Positions 15,362 through 25,394 of a stretch of 64,000 nucleotides of DNA are shown one piece after another. The notes beneath the pieces are model-generated. The model was not told where the DNA came from. It saw only the letters and a program-made list of their open reading frames with translations, and searched no databases. Source of the DNA: Pseudomonas mediterranea CFBP 5447 (lineage in GTDB: Bacteria > Pseudomonadota > Gammaproteobacteria > Pseudomonadales > Pseudomonadaceae); the NCBI RefSeq assembly GCF_000774145.1, contig NZ_KN322983.1, positions 186,001 to 250,000 of the forward strand, in the 5' to 3' direction. The position numbers were made by a program, and so were the translations under genes. Positions within the stretch are counted from its first letter, which is position 1, and the number at the start of each line of letters is the position of its first letter.

Positions 15362-18007
15362 ATGCAAGACCTCGATCCCGTCGAAACCCAGGAATGGCTG
15401 GACGCCCTGGAATCGGTTCTCGACAAAGAAGGCGAAGACCGTGCTCATTACCTGATGACCCGTATGGGCGAACTCGCAACCCGCAGCGGTTCGCAACTGC
15501 CCTACGCCATCACCACGCCGTACCGCAACACGATCCCCGTTACCCACGAAGCACGCATGCCTGGCGACCTGTTCATGGAACGCCGCATTCGCTCGCTGGT
15601 ACGTTGGAACGCGTTGGCCATGGTCATGCGCACCAACCTGAAAGATTCTGACCTGGGCGGTCACATCTCCAGCTTCGCTTCCAGCGCGACGCTGTATGAC
15701 ATCGGCTTCAACTACTTCTTCCAGGCCCCGACCGACGAACACGGCGGCGACCTGATCTACTTCCAGGGTCACGCATCGCCAGGCGTCTACGCCCGTGCGT
15801 TCATGGAAGGTCGTATCTCCGAAGACCAGATGAACAACTTCCGCCAGGAAGTGGACGGCAACGGCCTGTCTTCGTACCCGCACCCTTGGCTGATGCCTGA
15901 CTTCTGGCAGTTCCCGACCGTTTCGATGGGTCTGGGCCCGATCCAGGCGATCTACCAGGCACGCTTCATGAAGTACCTGGAAGCCCGTGGCTTCATCCAG
16001 CCGGGCAAGCAGAAAGTCTGGTGCTTCATGGGCGACGGCGAGTGCGACGAGCCGGAATCCCTGGGCGCGATCTCCCTGGCCGGCCGCGAGAAGCTGGACA
16101 ACCTGATCTTCGTCATCAACTGCAACCTGCAGCGCCTCGACGGCCCGGTTCGCGGCAACGGCAAGATCATCCAGGAACTCGAAGGCGTGTTCCGTGGCGC
16201 CCAGTGGAACGTCAACAAGGTCATCTGGGGCCGTTTCTGGGATCCACTGCTGGCCAAGGACGTCGACGGTATCCTGCAACGTCGCATGGACGAAGTCATC
16301 GACGGCGAATACCAGAACTACAAGGCCAAGGACGGCGCGTTCGTCCGCGAGCACTTCTTCAACACGCCTGAACTCAAGGCCATGGTTGCCGATCTGTCCG
16401 ACGACGAGATCTGGAAACTCAACCGTGGCGGCCACGACCCGTACAAGGTCTACGCGGCGTACCACCAGGCGGTCAACCACAAGGAACAACCGACCGTCAT
16501 CCTGGCCAAGACCATCAAGGGTTATGGCACTGGTGCCGGCGAAGCGAAGAACACCGCGCACAACACCAAGAAAGTCGATGTCGACAGCCTGAAGCTGTTC
16601 CGCGATCGCTTCGACATTCCGGTGAAAGACAGCGAGCTGGAAAACCTGCCGTTCTTCAAGCCTGAAGAAGGCAGCGCCGAGGCCCGTTACCTGGCCGAGC
16701 GCCGTGCCGCACTGGGCGGTTTCGTACCGCAGCGTCGCGCCAAGAGCTTCAGCGTTCCGACCCCGCCACTGGACACCCTCAAGGCGATCCTGGACGGCTC
16801 GGGCGACCGTGAAATCTCCACCACCATGGCTTTCGTGCGGATCCTCGCGCAACTGGTCAAGGACAAGGAAATCGGCTCGCGCATCGTTCCGATCATCCCG
16901 GACGAAGCCCGTACCTTCGGTATGGAAGGCATGTTCCGTCAGTTGGGCATCTACTCGTCCGTCGGCCAGCTCTACGAGCCAGTCGATAAAGACCAGGTGA
17001 TGTTCTACCGCGAAGACAAAAAAGGCCAGATCCTCGAGGAAGGCATCAACGAAGCGGGCGCCATGAGTTCCTTCATTGCCGCCGGTACTTCGTACTCCAG
17101 CCACAACCAGCCGATGCTGCCGTTCTACATCTTCTACTCGATGTTCGGCTTCCAGCGTATCGGCGACCTGGCCTGGGCCGCTGGCGACAGCCGTACCCGT
17201 GGCTTCCTGATCGGCGGCACCGCCGGCCGGACCACGCTGAACGGCGAAGGCCTGCAGCACGAAGACGGTCACAGCCACATGCTGGCCGGCACCATCCCGA
17301 ACTGCCGCACCTACGATCCAACCTACGGCTACGAGCTGGCGGTGATCATCCAGGACGGCATGAAGAAGATGACCGAAGAGCAACAGGACGTCTTCTACTA
17401 CATCACCGTGATGAACGAGTCCTACCAGCAGCCAGCCATGCCGGCCGGCGTGGAGGCGGGCATCGTCAAGGGCATGTACCTGCTCGAGGAAGACACCCGC
17501 GAAGCCGCTCACCACGTCCAGCTGATGGGCTCCGGCACCATCCTGCGCGAAGTGCGTGAAGCAGCGAAGATCCTGCGCGAAGAGTTCAACATCGGCGCCG
17601 ACGTCTGGAGCGTGACCAGCTTCAACGAACTGCGTCGCGACGGCCTGGCCGTGGAGCGCAGCAACCGCCTGCACCCTGGCCAGAAGCCGAAACTGAGCTA
17701 TGTCGAAGAGTGCCTGAACGGCCGTAAAGGTCCGGTCATCGCCTCCACCGACTACATGAAGCTGTTCGCCGAGCAGATCCGCCAATGGGTTCCTTCCAAG
17801 GAATTCAAGGTGCTGGGCACCGACGGTTTCGGCCGTAGCGACAGCCGCAAGAAGCTGCGTCACTTCTTCGAAGTCGACCGTAAGTTCGTTGTGTTGGCAG
17901 CCCTGGAAGCCCTGGCTGACCGTGGCGATATCGAACCCAAAGTGGTGGCCGAAGCCATCGCCAAGTTCGGCATCGATCCGGAAAAACGCAACCCACTGGA
18001 CTGCTGA
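15362..18007 (+). CDS. aceE: Pyruvate dehydrogenase E1 component (homodimeric)
   Basis: This 881-residue thiamine diphosphate enzyme decarboxylates pyruvate and acetylates the lipoyl group of AceF. The ThDP/Mg site is GDGECDEPESLGAI followed about 30 residues later by FVINCNLQ (the GDG-N motif). The N-terminal DPVETQEWLDALESVL is the E2-binding region typical of gammaproteobacterial E1. The start is preceded by GGAG. aceF follows after 11 bases, so the two are one operon. Confidence 0.97.
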   Translation: MQDLDPVETQEWLDALESVLDKEGEDRAHYLMTRMGELATRSGSQLPYAITTPYRNTIPVTHEARMPGDLFMERRIRSLVRWNALAMVMRTNLKDSDLGGHISSFASSATLYDIGFNYFFQAPTDEHGGDLIYFQGHASPGVYARAFMEGRISEDQMNNFRQEVDGNGLSSYPHPWLMPDFWQFPTVSMGLGPIQAIYQARFMKYLEARGFIQPGKQKVWCFMGDGECDEPESLGAISLAGREKLDNLIFVINCNLQRLDGPVRGNGKIIQELEGVFRGAQWNVNKVIWGRFWDPLLAKDVDGILQRRMDEVIDGEYQNYKAKDGAFVREHFFNTPELKAMVADLSDDEIWKLNRGGHDPYKVYAAYHQAVNHKEQPTVILAKTIKGYGTGAGEAKNTAHNTKKVDVDSLKLFRDRFDIPVKDSELENLPFFKPEEGSAEARYLAERRAALGGFVPQRRAKSFSVPTPPLDTLKAILDGSGDREISTTMAFVRILAQLVKDKEIGSRIVPIIPDEARTFGMEGMFRQLGIYSSVGQLYEPVDKDQVMFYREDKKGQILEEGINEAGAMSSFIAAGTSYSSHNQPMLPFYIFYSMFGFQRIGDLAWAAGDSRTRGFLIGGTAGRTTLNGEGLQHEDGHSHMLAGTIPNCRTYDPTYGYELAVIIQDGMKKMTEEQQDVFYYITVMNESYQQPAMPAGVEAGIVKGMYLLEEDTREAAHHVQLMGSGTILREVREAAKILREEFNIGADVWSVTSFNELRRDGLAVERSNRLHPGQKPKLSYVEECLNGRKGPVIASTDYMKLFAEQIRQWVPSKEFKVLGTDGFGRSDSRKKLRHFFEVDRKFVVLAALEALADRGDIEPKVVAEAIAKFGIDPEKRNPLDC

Positions 18008-18018
18008 GGAGAATTTCC

Positions 18019-19661
18019 GTGAGCGAACTCATTCGCGTACCTGACATCGGCAGCGGTGAAGGTGAAGTAATTGAACTGTTTGTGAAGGTCGGCGACCGTA
18101 TCGAAGCCGACCAGAGCATCCTGACACTTGAGTCGGACAAGGCCAGCATGGAAGTGCCTGCGCCGAAGGCCGGCGTCATCAAGAGCCTGAAAGTGAAGCT
18201 GGGCGACCGCCTGAAAGAAGGCGACGAATTGCTGGAGCTGGAAGTCGAAGGCGCCGCTGCGGCACCTGAAGCGGCGGCTCCTGCGGCTGCCCCGGCGCCG
18301 GCTGAAAAGCCTGCTGCCGCTCCGGCTGCCGAAGCCGCTCCGGCTCCGGCCGCTGCGCCTGCCGCCGCCACTGTCCAGGACATCCATGTCCCGGACATCG
18401 GTTCGTCGGGCAAGGCCAAGATCATCGAAGTGCTGGTCAAGGCCGGCGACACCGTCGAAGCCGACCAGTCGCTGATCACCCTGGAGTCCGACAAGGCCAG
18501 CATGGAAATCCCGTCGCCGGCCGCCGGCGTGGTGGAAAGCGTCGAGATCAAGCTGGAAGACGAAGTCGGCACCGGTGACCTGATCCTGAAGCTGAAAGTG
18601 GCTGGCGCCGCCGCGCCGGCCGCTCCAGCGCCAGCCCCTGCTGCTGCACCGGCCAAGGCTGAAGCCGCGCCGGCTCCGGCTGCCGCGGACCTGCCGCCAA
18701 GGCCGAGGCCGCTCCAGCCCCTGCCGCCGCACCGGCACCAAGCGGTGCCAAGGTCCACGCCGGCCCTGCGGTACGTCAGCTGGCCCGCGAGTTCGGCGTC
18801 GAGCTGTCCGCCGTCGGCCCGAGCGGTCCACACGGTCGCGTGCTGAAGGAAGACGTGCAGGCCTACGTCAAGGCCATGATGCAGAAGGCCAAGAACGCAC
18901 CGGCCGAAGGCGCCACCGGCGGCGCGGGCATCCCGCCGATCCCGGCAGTGGACTTCAGCCGCTTCGGCGAAACCGAAGAAGTGGCCATGACTCGCCTGAT
19001 GCAGATCGGCGCGTCGAGCCTGCACCGCAGCTGGCTGAACATTCCGCACGTGACGCAGTTCGACCAGGCCGACATCACCGAGCTGGAAGCCTTCCGCGTT
19101 GCGCAGAAAGCCGTGGCGGAAAAGGCCGGCGTGAAGCTGACCGTACTGCCGTTGCTGCTCAAGGCCTGTGCGCACCTGCTCAAGGAGCTGCCGGACTTCA
19201 ACAGCTCCCTGGCCCCGAGCGGCAAGGCGGTGATCCGCAAGAAATACGTGCACATCGGCTTTGCCGTCGACACCCCGGAAGGCCTGCTGGTACCGGTCAT
19301 CCGCAACGTCGACCAGAAGAGCCTGCTGCAACTGGCCGGCGAAGCCGCTGCCCTGGCCGAAAAAGCCCGGAACAAGAAGCTCACCGCCGACGACATGCAG
19401 GGCGCCTGCTTCACGATCTCCAGCCTCGGCCACATTGGCGGCACCGGCTTCACGCCGATCGTCAACGCGCCGGAAGTGGCGATCCTGGGTGTTTCCAAGG
19501 CCACCATCCAGCCGGTCTGGGACGGTAAAGCCTTCCAGCCCAAGCTGATGCTGCCGCTGTCGCTGTCCTACGATCACCGCGTGATCAACGGTGCCGCCGC
19601 AGCACGCTTCACCAAGCGTCTGAGCGACCTGCTGGGCGACATCCGCACCATCCTGCTGTAA
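18019..19661 (+). CDS. aceF: Pyruvate dehydrogenase E2 (dihydrolipoamide acetyltransferase), frameshifted in linker
   Basis: The gene reads in two frames. From 18019 it encodes two lipoyl domains, each with ESDKASME around the lipoylated Lys (about residues 41 and 158), and Ala/Pro linkers. At about 18688-18690 the frame changes. The downstream frame continues the linker, then the E1/E3-binding domain (AVRQLAREFGVEL) and the catalytic domain ending with SYDHRVINGAAAARF. Adding one base (GCGG[C]ACC) restores a 547-residue protein, the usual AceF length in Pseudomonas. As written, the first frame stops at 18846. A sequencing or assembly error in a GC-rich repeat is the likely cause; a true mutation would remove pyruvate dehydrogenase. 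Confidence 0.9.
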
Positions 19662-19729
19662 ACCGGACGGCCCTCCTCACGGAGGGCCAGCCGAACCGCT
19701 GTTTTCCGAGCGCCACGCTCGTACCTCAA

Positions 19730-19754
19730 CCCCGCCGATGGCGGGGCTTTTTTT
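19730..19754 (+). terminator. Intrinsic terminator after aceEF
   Basis: A CCCCGCC-gat-GGCGGGG stem is followed by C and seven T. A second perfect hairpin, GGCCCTCC-tcac-GGAGGGCC at 19669-19688, lies just after the aceF stop but lacks a T-run. Confidence 0.85.
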
Positions 19755-19779
19755 GCCCGCTATAAACGCACCAGAACCT

Positions 19780-19870
19780 GTGGGAGCAAAGCTTGCTCGC
19801 GATATCGGTGGATCAGCCAATATCGTTATCGACTGAACTCGCCCAGATCGCGAGCAAGCTTTGCTCCCAC
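19780..19870. repeat. REPIN (GTGGGAGCAAAGCTTGCTCGCG variant)
   Basis: Two inverted arms, GTGGGAGCAAAGCTTGCTCGCG and its exact inverse, are separated by about 45 bases. The AAAGCTT centre differs from the GAGCCTG core of other copies here. Confidence 0.85.
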
Positions 19871-20055
19871 GGGTCATCGCCTTGACTGACAAGCATCAGG
19901 CCGTTTGCAGGCGACCTTTCCTACGTCATCTATCAGTCATTACCCACAACTTGTGTCCCCTTTCCTATCAGTATTTATTCAGCGTCGAGCTTTAGCATCG
20001 GCACGCAGCGACAACTTTTTGCTCGCACAAGTACTTTTAGAATGCTGCATTTCGA

Positions 20056-21447
20056 ATGGACTCGAACATGTTCAAACCTACCGTCGGCCCGATTGTCGGC
20101 CACACCACGACCGATCACGCACGAATTTTCCTGCGCGGCGACAAAGACCCCAGGCTTCCGGTATTCGCCGGACTTCGCTACAGGCGCCAGGGTGATGCGC
20201 GATGGACGAATGAGCACTTCATCCAGTTGCATGCCCATCGCGACATGACCGATGTGATCATTTTGAGGAACCTGCAGGCCGGCACCGTCTATGAATACCA
20301 GGCCGGCTGGTTCACCGCGCCTCACTCAGCCGCCCCGGAACTGTCACAGCGATGGCCCGCGGACATCCATCGGTTGCGCACCCCGTCGGCGAAAACCGGC
20401 ACTCAGTACGCTTATATCGTGGGTTCTTGCCGGTATCTGCGAATCACCGCCGGCGTCCCCGCAGCCCCCGAACTCGGCGACCGCACGTTCGCCGGCATCC
20501 AGCGCGTCGTCGACCAGGCCAATCCACCGATCAGCGGCGTATTGATGATGGGAGACCAGGTTTATCTCGACGACTTGAACATTGTGGCCCCGGACCGGAC
20601 CTACAAGGACATCCTGTTCAAGTACCGCACTGTCTTTTCCCAGCCCCACATCAGCAGGTTGATGTCCGCCGTACCGACCTACATGATCCTCGACGACCAT
20701 GAAATCGAAGACAACTGGCCGGCCAACAGACAAGTCGATGACGACATTCTCTACGCCAACGCCATGAGCGCTTACGAACTCTATCAAGCCAGTCATGGTC
20801 CGGCCCGCGAACTCTCAAGCGACGGCATATTGAGCAGGTCGCTGCCGCACTACTGGTATCAGTTCGCTCACGGCGACATCGAATGGTTCGTCACTGACAG
20901 CCGGACACGACGTAACGTATCGATGGTCGACCGGCGCATCCTGGATGTCGAGCAGGAGCGGTCGCTGCTCGAATGGCTGGTGAGCAGCACTGCCCGGGTC
21001 AAATTCATCGTCACCAGTGTCATGTTCTACCCCGACCGCGCACTCGATGATGGCGACGCCTGGCAGGCCTTCCCGCAACAGCGCCTGCGGCTGCTGGAGT
21101 GGATTCGTCGCCATGGGATAAAGAATGTGATCTTCGTATCCGGTGATGTCCATGGCTCCCTGACCAGCCGACTGTGTCATAGCCAGGATTGCGACTTCGA
21201 GGTGCATACCATCGTTGCCTCGCCGTTTTGCAACAGCGGACTGCTGCCTTACGCCACTGCGGCGAATTTTATTTTCAAGCCGCCCATGGCCCGGACCGAA
21301 AACGGTGACTATCACTATGAGCTGACCAGCACAGTGATCAGCCAGGACAACTTCGCACACCTGCATGTCGCGGGCCAGAGCCTTCACGTGACCTTTCACG
21401 ACCGTGACGGGCATCCTCTGCAGGTGGTCGATATCCCGTTGCGCTGA
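20056..21447 (+). CDS. PhoD-like (alkaline phosphatase D family) metallophosphoesterase
   Basis: This 463-residue protein has metal-site motifs of the PhoD family in order: YIVGSCRY, LMMGDQVYLDD, ILDDHEIEDNW and FVSGDVHGSL. It is expected to hydrolyse phosphate mono- or diesters with bound metal ions. Unlike classical PhoD there is no Tat signal peptide; the protein starts MDSNMFKPTVGPIVGH, so a cytoplasmic location is likely. The ATG at 20056 and another at 20068 are both possible, neither with a clear Shine-Dalgarno. The preceding 185 bases (19871-20055) hold nothing recognised. Confidence 0.8.
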   Translation: MDSNMFKPTVGPIVGHTTTDHARIFLRGDKDPRLPVFAGLRYRRQGDARWTNEHFIQLHAHRDMTDVIILRNLQAGTVYEYQAGWFTAPHSAAPELSQRWPADIHRLRTPSAKTGTQYAYIVGSCRYLRITAGVPAAPELGDRTFAGIQRVVDQANPPISGVLMMGDQVYLDDLNIVAPDRTYKDILFKYRTVFSQPHISRLMSAVPTYMILDDHEIEDNWPANRQVDDDILYANAMSAYELYQASHGPARELSSDGILSRSLPHYWYQFAHGDIEWFVTDSRTRRNVSMVDRRILDVEQERSLLEWLVSSTARVKFIVTSVMFYPDRALDDGDAWQAFPQQRLRLLEWIRRHGIKNVIFVSGDVHGSLTSRLCHSQDCDFEVHTIVASPFCNSGLLPYATAANFIFKPPMARTENGDYHYELTSTVISQDNFAHLHVAGQSLHVTFHDRDGHPLQVVDIPLR

Positions 21448-21640
21448 CGAACGGTAGCCCCCGCCAAGCCCTCTGATCGGCTGGCGACTGGAGAAATCCG
21501 CTTGTCGGCCGATAAGGTTTATAGCACTTAGCCTTCATCTCTCTTGTCAGCCAGTGTCGCAATGATGCAACCTTGCGGCAATCCTTGATAACGAGGGGCG
21601 TCAGCCCGGCGCGATCAGCATTCTCGAAGCGAGTTTCCCC

Positions 21641-24334
21641 ATGAAAAGCCAACCCGATGCCGCCAGCCGTATGGCGGCCGAGGTAGTGACGCAGTTACCG
21701 GTGCCCTCGCGGCTCGGTATGCTGCGTTTCGAGCGGCTGAATGAAGCGAGCTGGGCACTGCTGTTCCTCGACCCCAATTGCGAACGTTACTTCGGTCTGC
21801 CAGCGGTTGAGCTTTGCTCGCTGGTCAGCTCGCCCTACGCCAGCCTGATGGAGCCTGAGGCGCGCTACCAACTGCATGACGCCATCCAAGAGCAACTGGC
21901 CCAGGCCCCGCATTACCTGATCCGCTATACGCTTCACACCGCCAAGGGCCCCATGAACCTGCTGGAAATGGGTGAAGCGTACAAACAGCACAACCGCCAC
22001 CTGCTGCGCGGCTACCTGCTGGCGGTGGACAACCTGCTGCAAAACGAGCCATCGATGCCGGCCCTGGATCTGGAAACCCAGAACTCGCGCCTGCAAATCG
22101 CCCTGGAGCTGAACCAGCGCGCCCAGCAGGAGCAGCTGCAGCATCTGGACCGCGTGCGCGCCCAACAAGACCTCATCCTGCTGCTCACCCGCCAGCGCTA
22201 CAGCGCCAATAATTCCTTGCTGGAAGCTGCCGAACTGATCACCCGCAGCGCCTGCGACATCTACCAGATCGATTGCGCCAGCATCTGGACCCTGGAGGAC
22301 GACAAGCTGGTGCCGATCTCCGCCTATAACCGCGCTTCCCAGGAATACTTCCGGCCGGACGTGATCGACGCCAATGAGTATCCCGACTACATGGAAGCGC
22401 TGCAGACCTGCCGCGCCATCGACGCCCATAACGCGATACGCGACCCACGCACCCGGGAAATGGCTGAAAGCCTGCGCGCCCGCAACGTCAACGCCATGCT
22501 CGATGCCAGCGTGCGGATCGACGGCCAGGTCGTGGGCGTGTTGTGCCTGGAGCAGGTAGGCGCTACCCGTGCCTGGCAGTCGGACGAGATCGCCTTTGCC
22601 GGTGAACTGGCGGACCAGTTCGCTCAGGTCATCAACAACCACAACCGCCGCATCGCCACCAGCGCCCTGCACTTGTTCCAGCGTGCCGTGGAGCAGAGCG
22701 CCAACGCATTCCTGCTGGTCAACTGCGACGGTGTGGTGGAGTACGTCAACCCGAGCTTCACCGCCATCACGCAATACACCACCGAGGAAGTCCACGGCCA
22801 GCGCCTCTCCGAATTGCCGGCCCTGGAAAACCTCAGTGAGTTGCTGTTCGACGCGCCCTCGGCCCTGGCCCAGAGCAATAGCTGGCAAGGCGAGTTCAAG
22901 AGTCGGCGCAAGAACCTGGAACCCTACTGGGGCCAACTGTCGATCTCCAAGGTCTACGGTGACAACCGCGAGCTGACCCACTACATCGGCATCTACGAAG
23001 ACGTTACCCAGACCAAGCTGGCCCAGCAGCGCATCGAACGCCTGGCCTACACCGACAACCTGACCAACCTGGGCAACCGTCCGGCGTTCATTCGCAACCT
23101 TGATGAACGCTTCGCCCGGGACAGCGACTCGCCCATCAGCCTGCTGCTGGTGGACATCGACAACTTCAAACGCATCAACGACAGCCTCGGCCACCAGACC
23201 GGTGACAAACTGCTGATCAGCCTGGCCCGGCGCTTGCGCAACAGCCTGAGCCCCAGCGGCAGCCTGGCGCGTTTCGCCAGTAACGAATTCGCCGTGCTGT
23301 TGGATGACACCGACCTGGAGGCCGGGCAACAGGTCGCCAGCCAGTTGCTGATGACGCTCGACAAGCCGATGTTCGTCGATAACCAACTGATCAGCGTGAC
23401 CGGCTCCGTGGGCCTGGCTTGCGCCCCGCTGCATGGCCGCGATCCCCAGACTCTGATGCGCAACGCCGGGCTTGCCCTGCATAAGGCCAAGGCCAACGGC
23501 AAGCATCAGGTCCAGGTCTTCACCGAAGCACTGAACGCCGAGGCCAGCTACAAGCTGTTCGTGGAGAACAACCTGCGCCGCGCCTTGACCCAGAACGAAC
23601 TCGACGTGTTCTACCAGCCCAAGCTGTGCCTGCGCAGCGGTCGCCTGCTGGGCATGGAAGCGCTGCTGCGCTGGAACCATCCGGAAAAAGGCATGATCCG
23701 GCCGGACCAGTTCATCAGCGTGGCCGAGGAAACCGGCCTGATCATCCCCATCGGCAAGTGGATCGCCCGCCAGGCCTGCCGCATGAGCAAGCAGTTGACC
23801 GCCGCCGGTCTGGGCAACCTGCAGGTGGCGATCAACCTGTCGCCTAAGCAGTTCTCCGACCCGGACCTGGTGGCCTCGATCGCCAGCATCCTCAAGGAAG
23901 AACAACTGCCCTCACGGCTGCTGGAACTGGAGCTGACCGAAGGCCTGCTGCTGGAAGCCACCGAAGACACCCACTTGCAGCTCGACCAGCTCAAGCGCCT
24001 GGGCCTGACCCTGGCCATGGACGACTTCGGCACCGGCTATTCATCCCTGAGCTACCTGAAGAAATTCCCGATCGACATCATCAAGATCGATCGCAGCTTC
24101 ATCCATGAGATCCCGGACAACCAGGACGACATGGAAATCACCTCCGCGGTGATCGCCATGGCCCACAACCTGAAACTCAAGGTAGTGGCCGAGGGGGTCG
24201 AGACCGCCCAGCAACTGGCGTTCCTGCGTCGCCATCGCTGCGATGTCGGCCAGGGCTACCTGTTCGACCGGCCCATCCCCGGCTCGGAGCTGATCGAGAA
24301 GCTCAAGCGCTACCCGCGCGGTCCAATAGACTGA
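21641..24334 (+). CDS. dipA: Cyclic-di-GMP phosphodiesterase DipA-like (GAF-PAS-GGDEF-EAL)
   Basis: This 897-residue protein has an N-terminal PAS-like region, a GAF domain (about 185-340), PAS (about 345-465), GGDEF (about 470-640) and EAL (about 645-895). The diguanylate cyclase signature is degenerate: ASNEF at about residue 545 replaces GGDEF, so synthesis is unlikely. The EAL domain keeps MEALLRW and AMDDFGTGYSSL, so hydrolysis of c-di-GMP to pGpG is expected. Length, domain order and the ASNEF substitution agree with P. aeruginosa DipA (PA5017), needed for biofilm dispersion. msrA follows as in PAO1. Confidence 0.9.
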   Translation: MKSQPDAASRMAAEVVTQLPVPSRLGMLRFERLNEASWALLFLDPNCERYFGLPAVELCSLVSSPYASLMEPEARYQLHDAIQEQLAQAPHYLIRYTLHTAKGPMNLLEMGEAYKQHNRHLLRGYLLAVDNLLQNEPSMPALDLETQNSRLQIALELNQRAQQEQLQHLDRVRAQQDLILLLTRQRYSANNSLLEAAELITRSACDIYQIDCASIWTLEDDKLVPISAYNRASQEYFRPDVIDANEYPDYMEALQTCRAIDAHNAIRDPRTREMAESLRARNVNAMLDASVRIDGQVVGVLCLEQVGATRAWQSDEIAFAGELADQFAQVINNHNRRIATSALHLFQRAVEQSANAFLLVNCDGVVEYVNPSFTAITQYTTEEVHGQRLSELPALENLSELLFDAPSALAQSNSWQGEFKSRRKNLEPYWGQLSISKVYGDNRELTHYIGIYEDVTQTKLAQQRIERLAYTDNLTNLGNRPAFIRNLDERFARDSDSPISLLLVDIDNFKRINDSLGHQTGDKLLISLARRLRNSLSPSGSLARFASNEFAVLLDDTDLEAGQQVASQLLMTLDKPMFVDNQLISVTGSVGLACAPLHGRDPQTLMRNAGLALHKAKANGKHQVQVFTEALNAEASYKLFVENNLRRALTQNELDVFYQPKLCLRSGRLLGMEALLRWNHPEKGMIRPDQFISVAEETGLIIPIGKWIARQACRMSKQLTAAGLGNLQVAINLSPKQFSDPDLVASIASILKEEQLPSRLLELELTEGLLLEATEDTHLQLDQLKRLGLTLAMDDFGTGYSSLSYLKKFPIDIIKIDRSFIHEIPDNQDDMEITSAVIAMAHNLKLKVVAEGVETAQQLAFLRRHRCDVGQGYLFDRPIPGSELIEKLKRYPRGPID

Positions 24335-24335
24335 C

Positions 24336-24379
24336 TGTGGCGAGGGGATTTATCCCCGCTGGGCTGCGCCGCAGCCCCA
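24336..24379. repeat. Single REP (GTGGCGAGGGGATTTATCCCCGCT class)
   Basis: GTGGCGAGGGGATTTATCCCCGC followed by TGGGCTGCGCCGCAGCCCC. It is one arm of the second REP class in this window, with its own internal hairpins, and sits right after the dipA stop. Confidence 0.75.
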
Positions 24380-24469
24380 ATGCACCACAGTTCAGTCTTT
24401 CTTAACCCATCGGCATTGGGCACACTGGGGTCTATTTCGCTCAACTCAATCTGACTGAGAGGACTGATA

Positions 24470-25117
24470 ATGGTCTTGCGCTCGGAAATTCTGGTGAACA
24501 AAAACGTGCTCCCTACTCAAGAACAAGCTTTGCCTGGCCGTGAAACCCCGATCAAGGTTCCGGATCAACACTTCGTCAACGGCAACCCGCTGCTCGGCCC
24601 ATTTCCCGGCAATGTAGAGTTCGCGATTTTCGGCCTGGGCTGTTTCTGGGGCGCGGAACGTCGCTTCTGGCAACGTGAAGGGGTCTACAGCACCTCGGTG
24701 GGCTACGCCGGCGGCTTCACCCCCAACCCGACCTACGAAGAGGTCTGCTCGGGCCTGACCGGCCACAGCGAAGTGGTGCTGGTGGTCTACGAACCGGAAA
24801 AGGTCAGCTACGAAGAACTGCTGGCAATGTTCTGGGAACTGCACAACCCGACCCAGGGCATGCGCCAGGGCAACGACATCGGCACCCAGTATCGCTCGGT
24901 GATCTATTGCACCAAACCCGAACAACTGGAAGCGGCGAAGAAGAGCAAGGCGGTGTTCCAGGCTGAACTGACCAAGGCCGGCCTCGGGGAAATCACCACC
25001 GAAATCGACGAAGCACCGACCTTCTACTACGCCGAGGCTTACCACCAGCAGTACTTGGCGAAGAACCCCGAGGGCTATTGCGGGATTGGCGGGACGGGTG
25101 TGACCTGCCCGATCTGA
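24470..25117 (+). CDS. msrA: Peptide-methionine (S)-S-oxide reductase
   Basis: This 215-residue enzyme repairs methionine-S-sulfoxide in proteins with thioredoxin as reductant. The catalytic GCFWGAER motif is near residue 58, and the family motifs [15 protein letters not shown] and [12 protein letters not shown] follow. The C-terminal [12 protein letters not shown] supplies resolving cysteines. Length and position match PA5018. AGAGGACTGATA precedes the ATG. trxC, a possible reductant source, lies 25 kb away in the same window. Confidence 0.95.
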   Translation: MVLRSEILVNKNVLPTQEQALPGRETPIKVPDQHFVNGNPLLGPFPGNVEFAIFGLGCFWGAERRFWQREGVYSTSVGYAGGFTPNPTYEEVCSGLTGHSEVVLVVYEPEKVSYEELLAMFWELHNPTQGMRQGNDIGTQYRSVIYCTKPEQLEAAKKSKAVFQAELTKAGLGEITTEIDEAPTFYYAEAYHQQYLAKNPEGYCGIGGTGVTCPI

Positions 25118-25135
25118 CTTTCCAGCCTCGAAAAG

Positions 25136-25363
25136 CTTCGCGAGCAAGCCCGCCCCCCAAGTGATTTGCGTCCAGACGCTGATACCCGACTCACCCGGAT
25201 CAATGTGGGAGCGAGCCTGCTCGCGATGGCGGCGGCACAGTCAACATCAATGCAAGCTGACCCACCGCTATCGCGAGCAGGCTCGCTCCCACAGGGGATT
25301 TGTGTTCAGACGCAGATACCGGATTCACCCGGACCAGTGTGGGAGCGAGCCTGCTCGCGATAG
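25136..25363. repeat. REP/REPIN cluster with tandemly repeated flanks
   Basis: A partial REP (about 25136-25155), a full REPIN (25204-25292) and a further single REP (25337-25363) fill the gap between msrA and rlmJ. The sequence before each plus-oriented arm is also repeated: GCGTCCAGACGCTGATACC and GTGTTCAGACGCAGATACC, then a CACCCGGA box, with a period of about 137 bases. This is a diverged tandem duplication of REPIN plus flank. Confidence 0.8.
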
Positions 25364-25394
25364 GGCCCTGCCAGACAACATCGAACTCGCCAGG

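Noticed and set aside
15203-17863. 886-codon open frame antisense to aceE
   Set aside because: It mirrors the strong third-position GC bias of aceE, has no recognisable domains and low-complexity composition; aceE itself is unmistakable.
18660-18850. Programmed ribosomal frameshift in aceF
   Set aside because: No slippery heptamer or downstream structure was seen, and other Pseudomonas aceF genes are in one frame; a missing base is simpler.
21695-23905. 736-codon open frame antisense to dipA
   Set aside because: Shadow of the conserved dipA domains.
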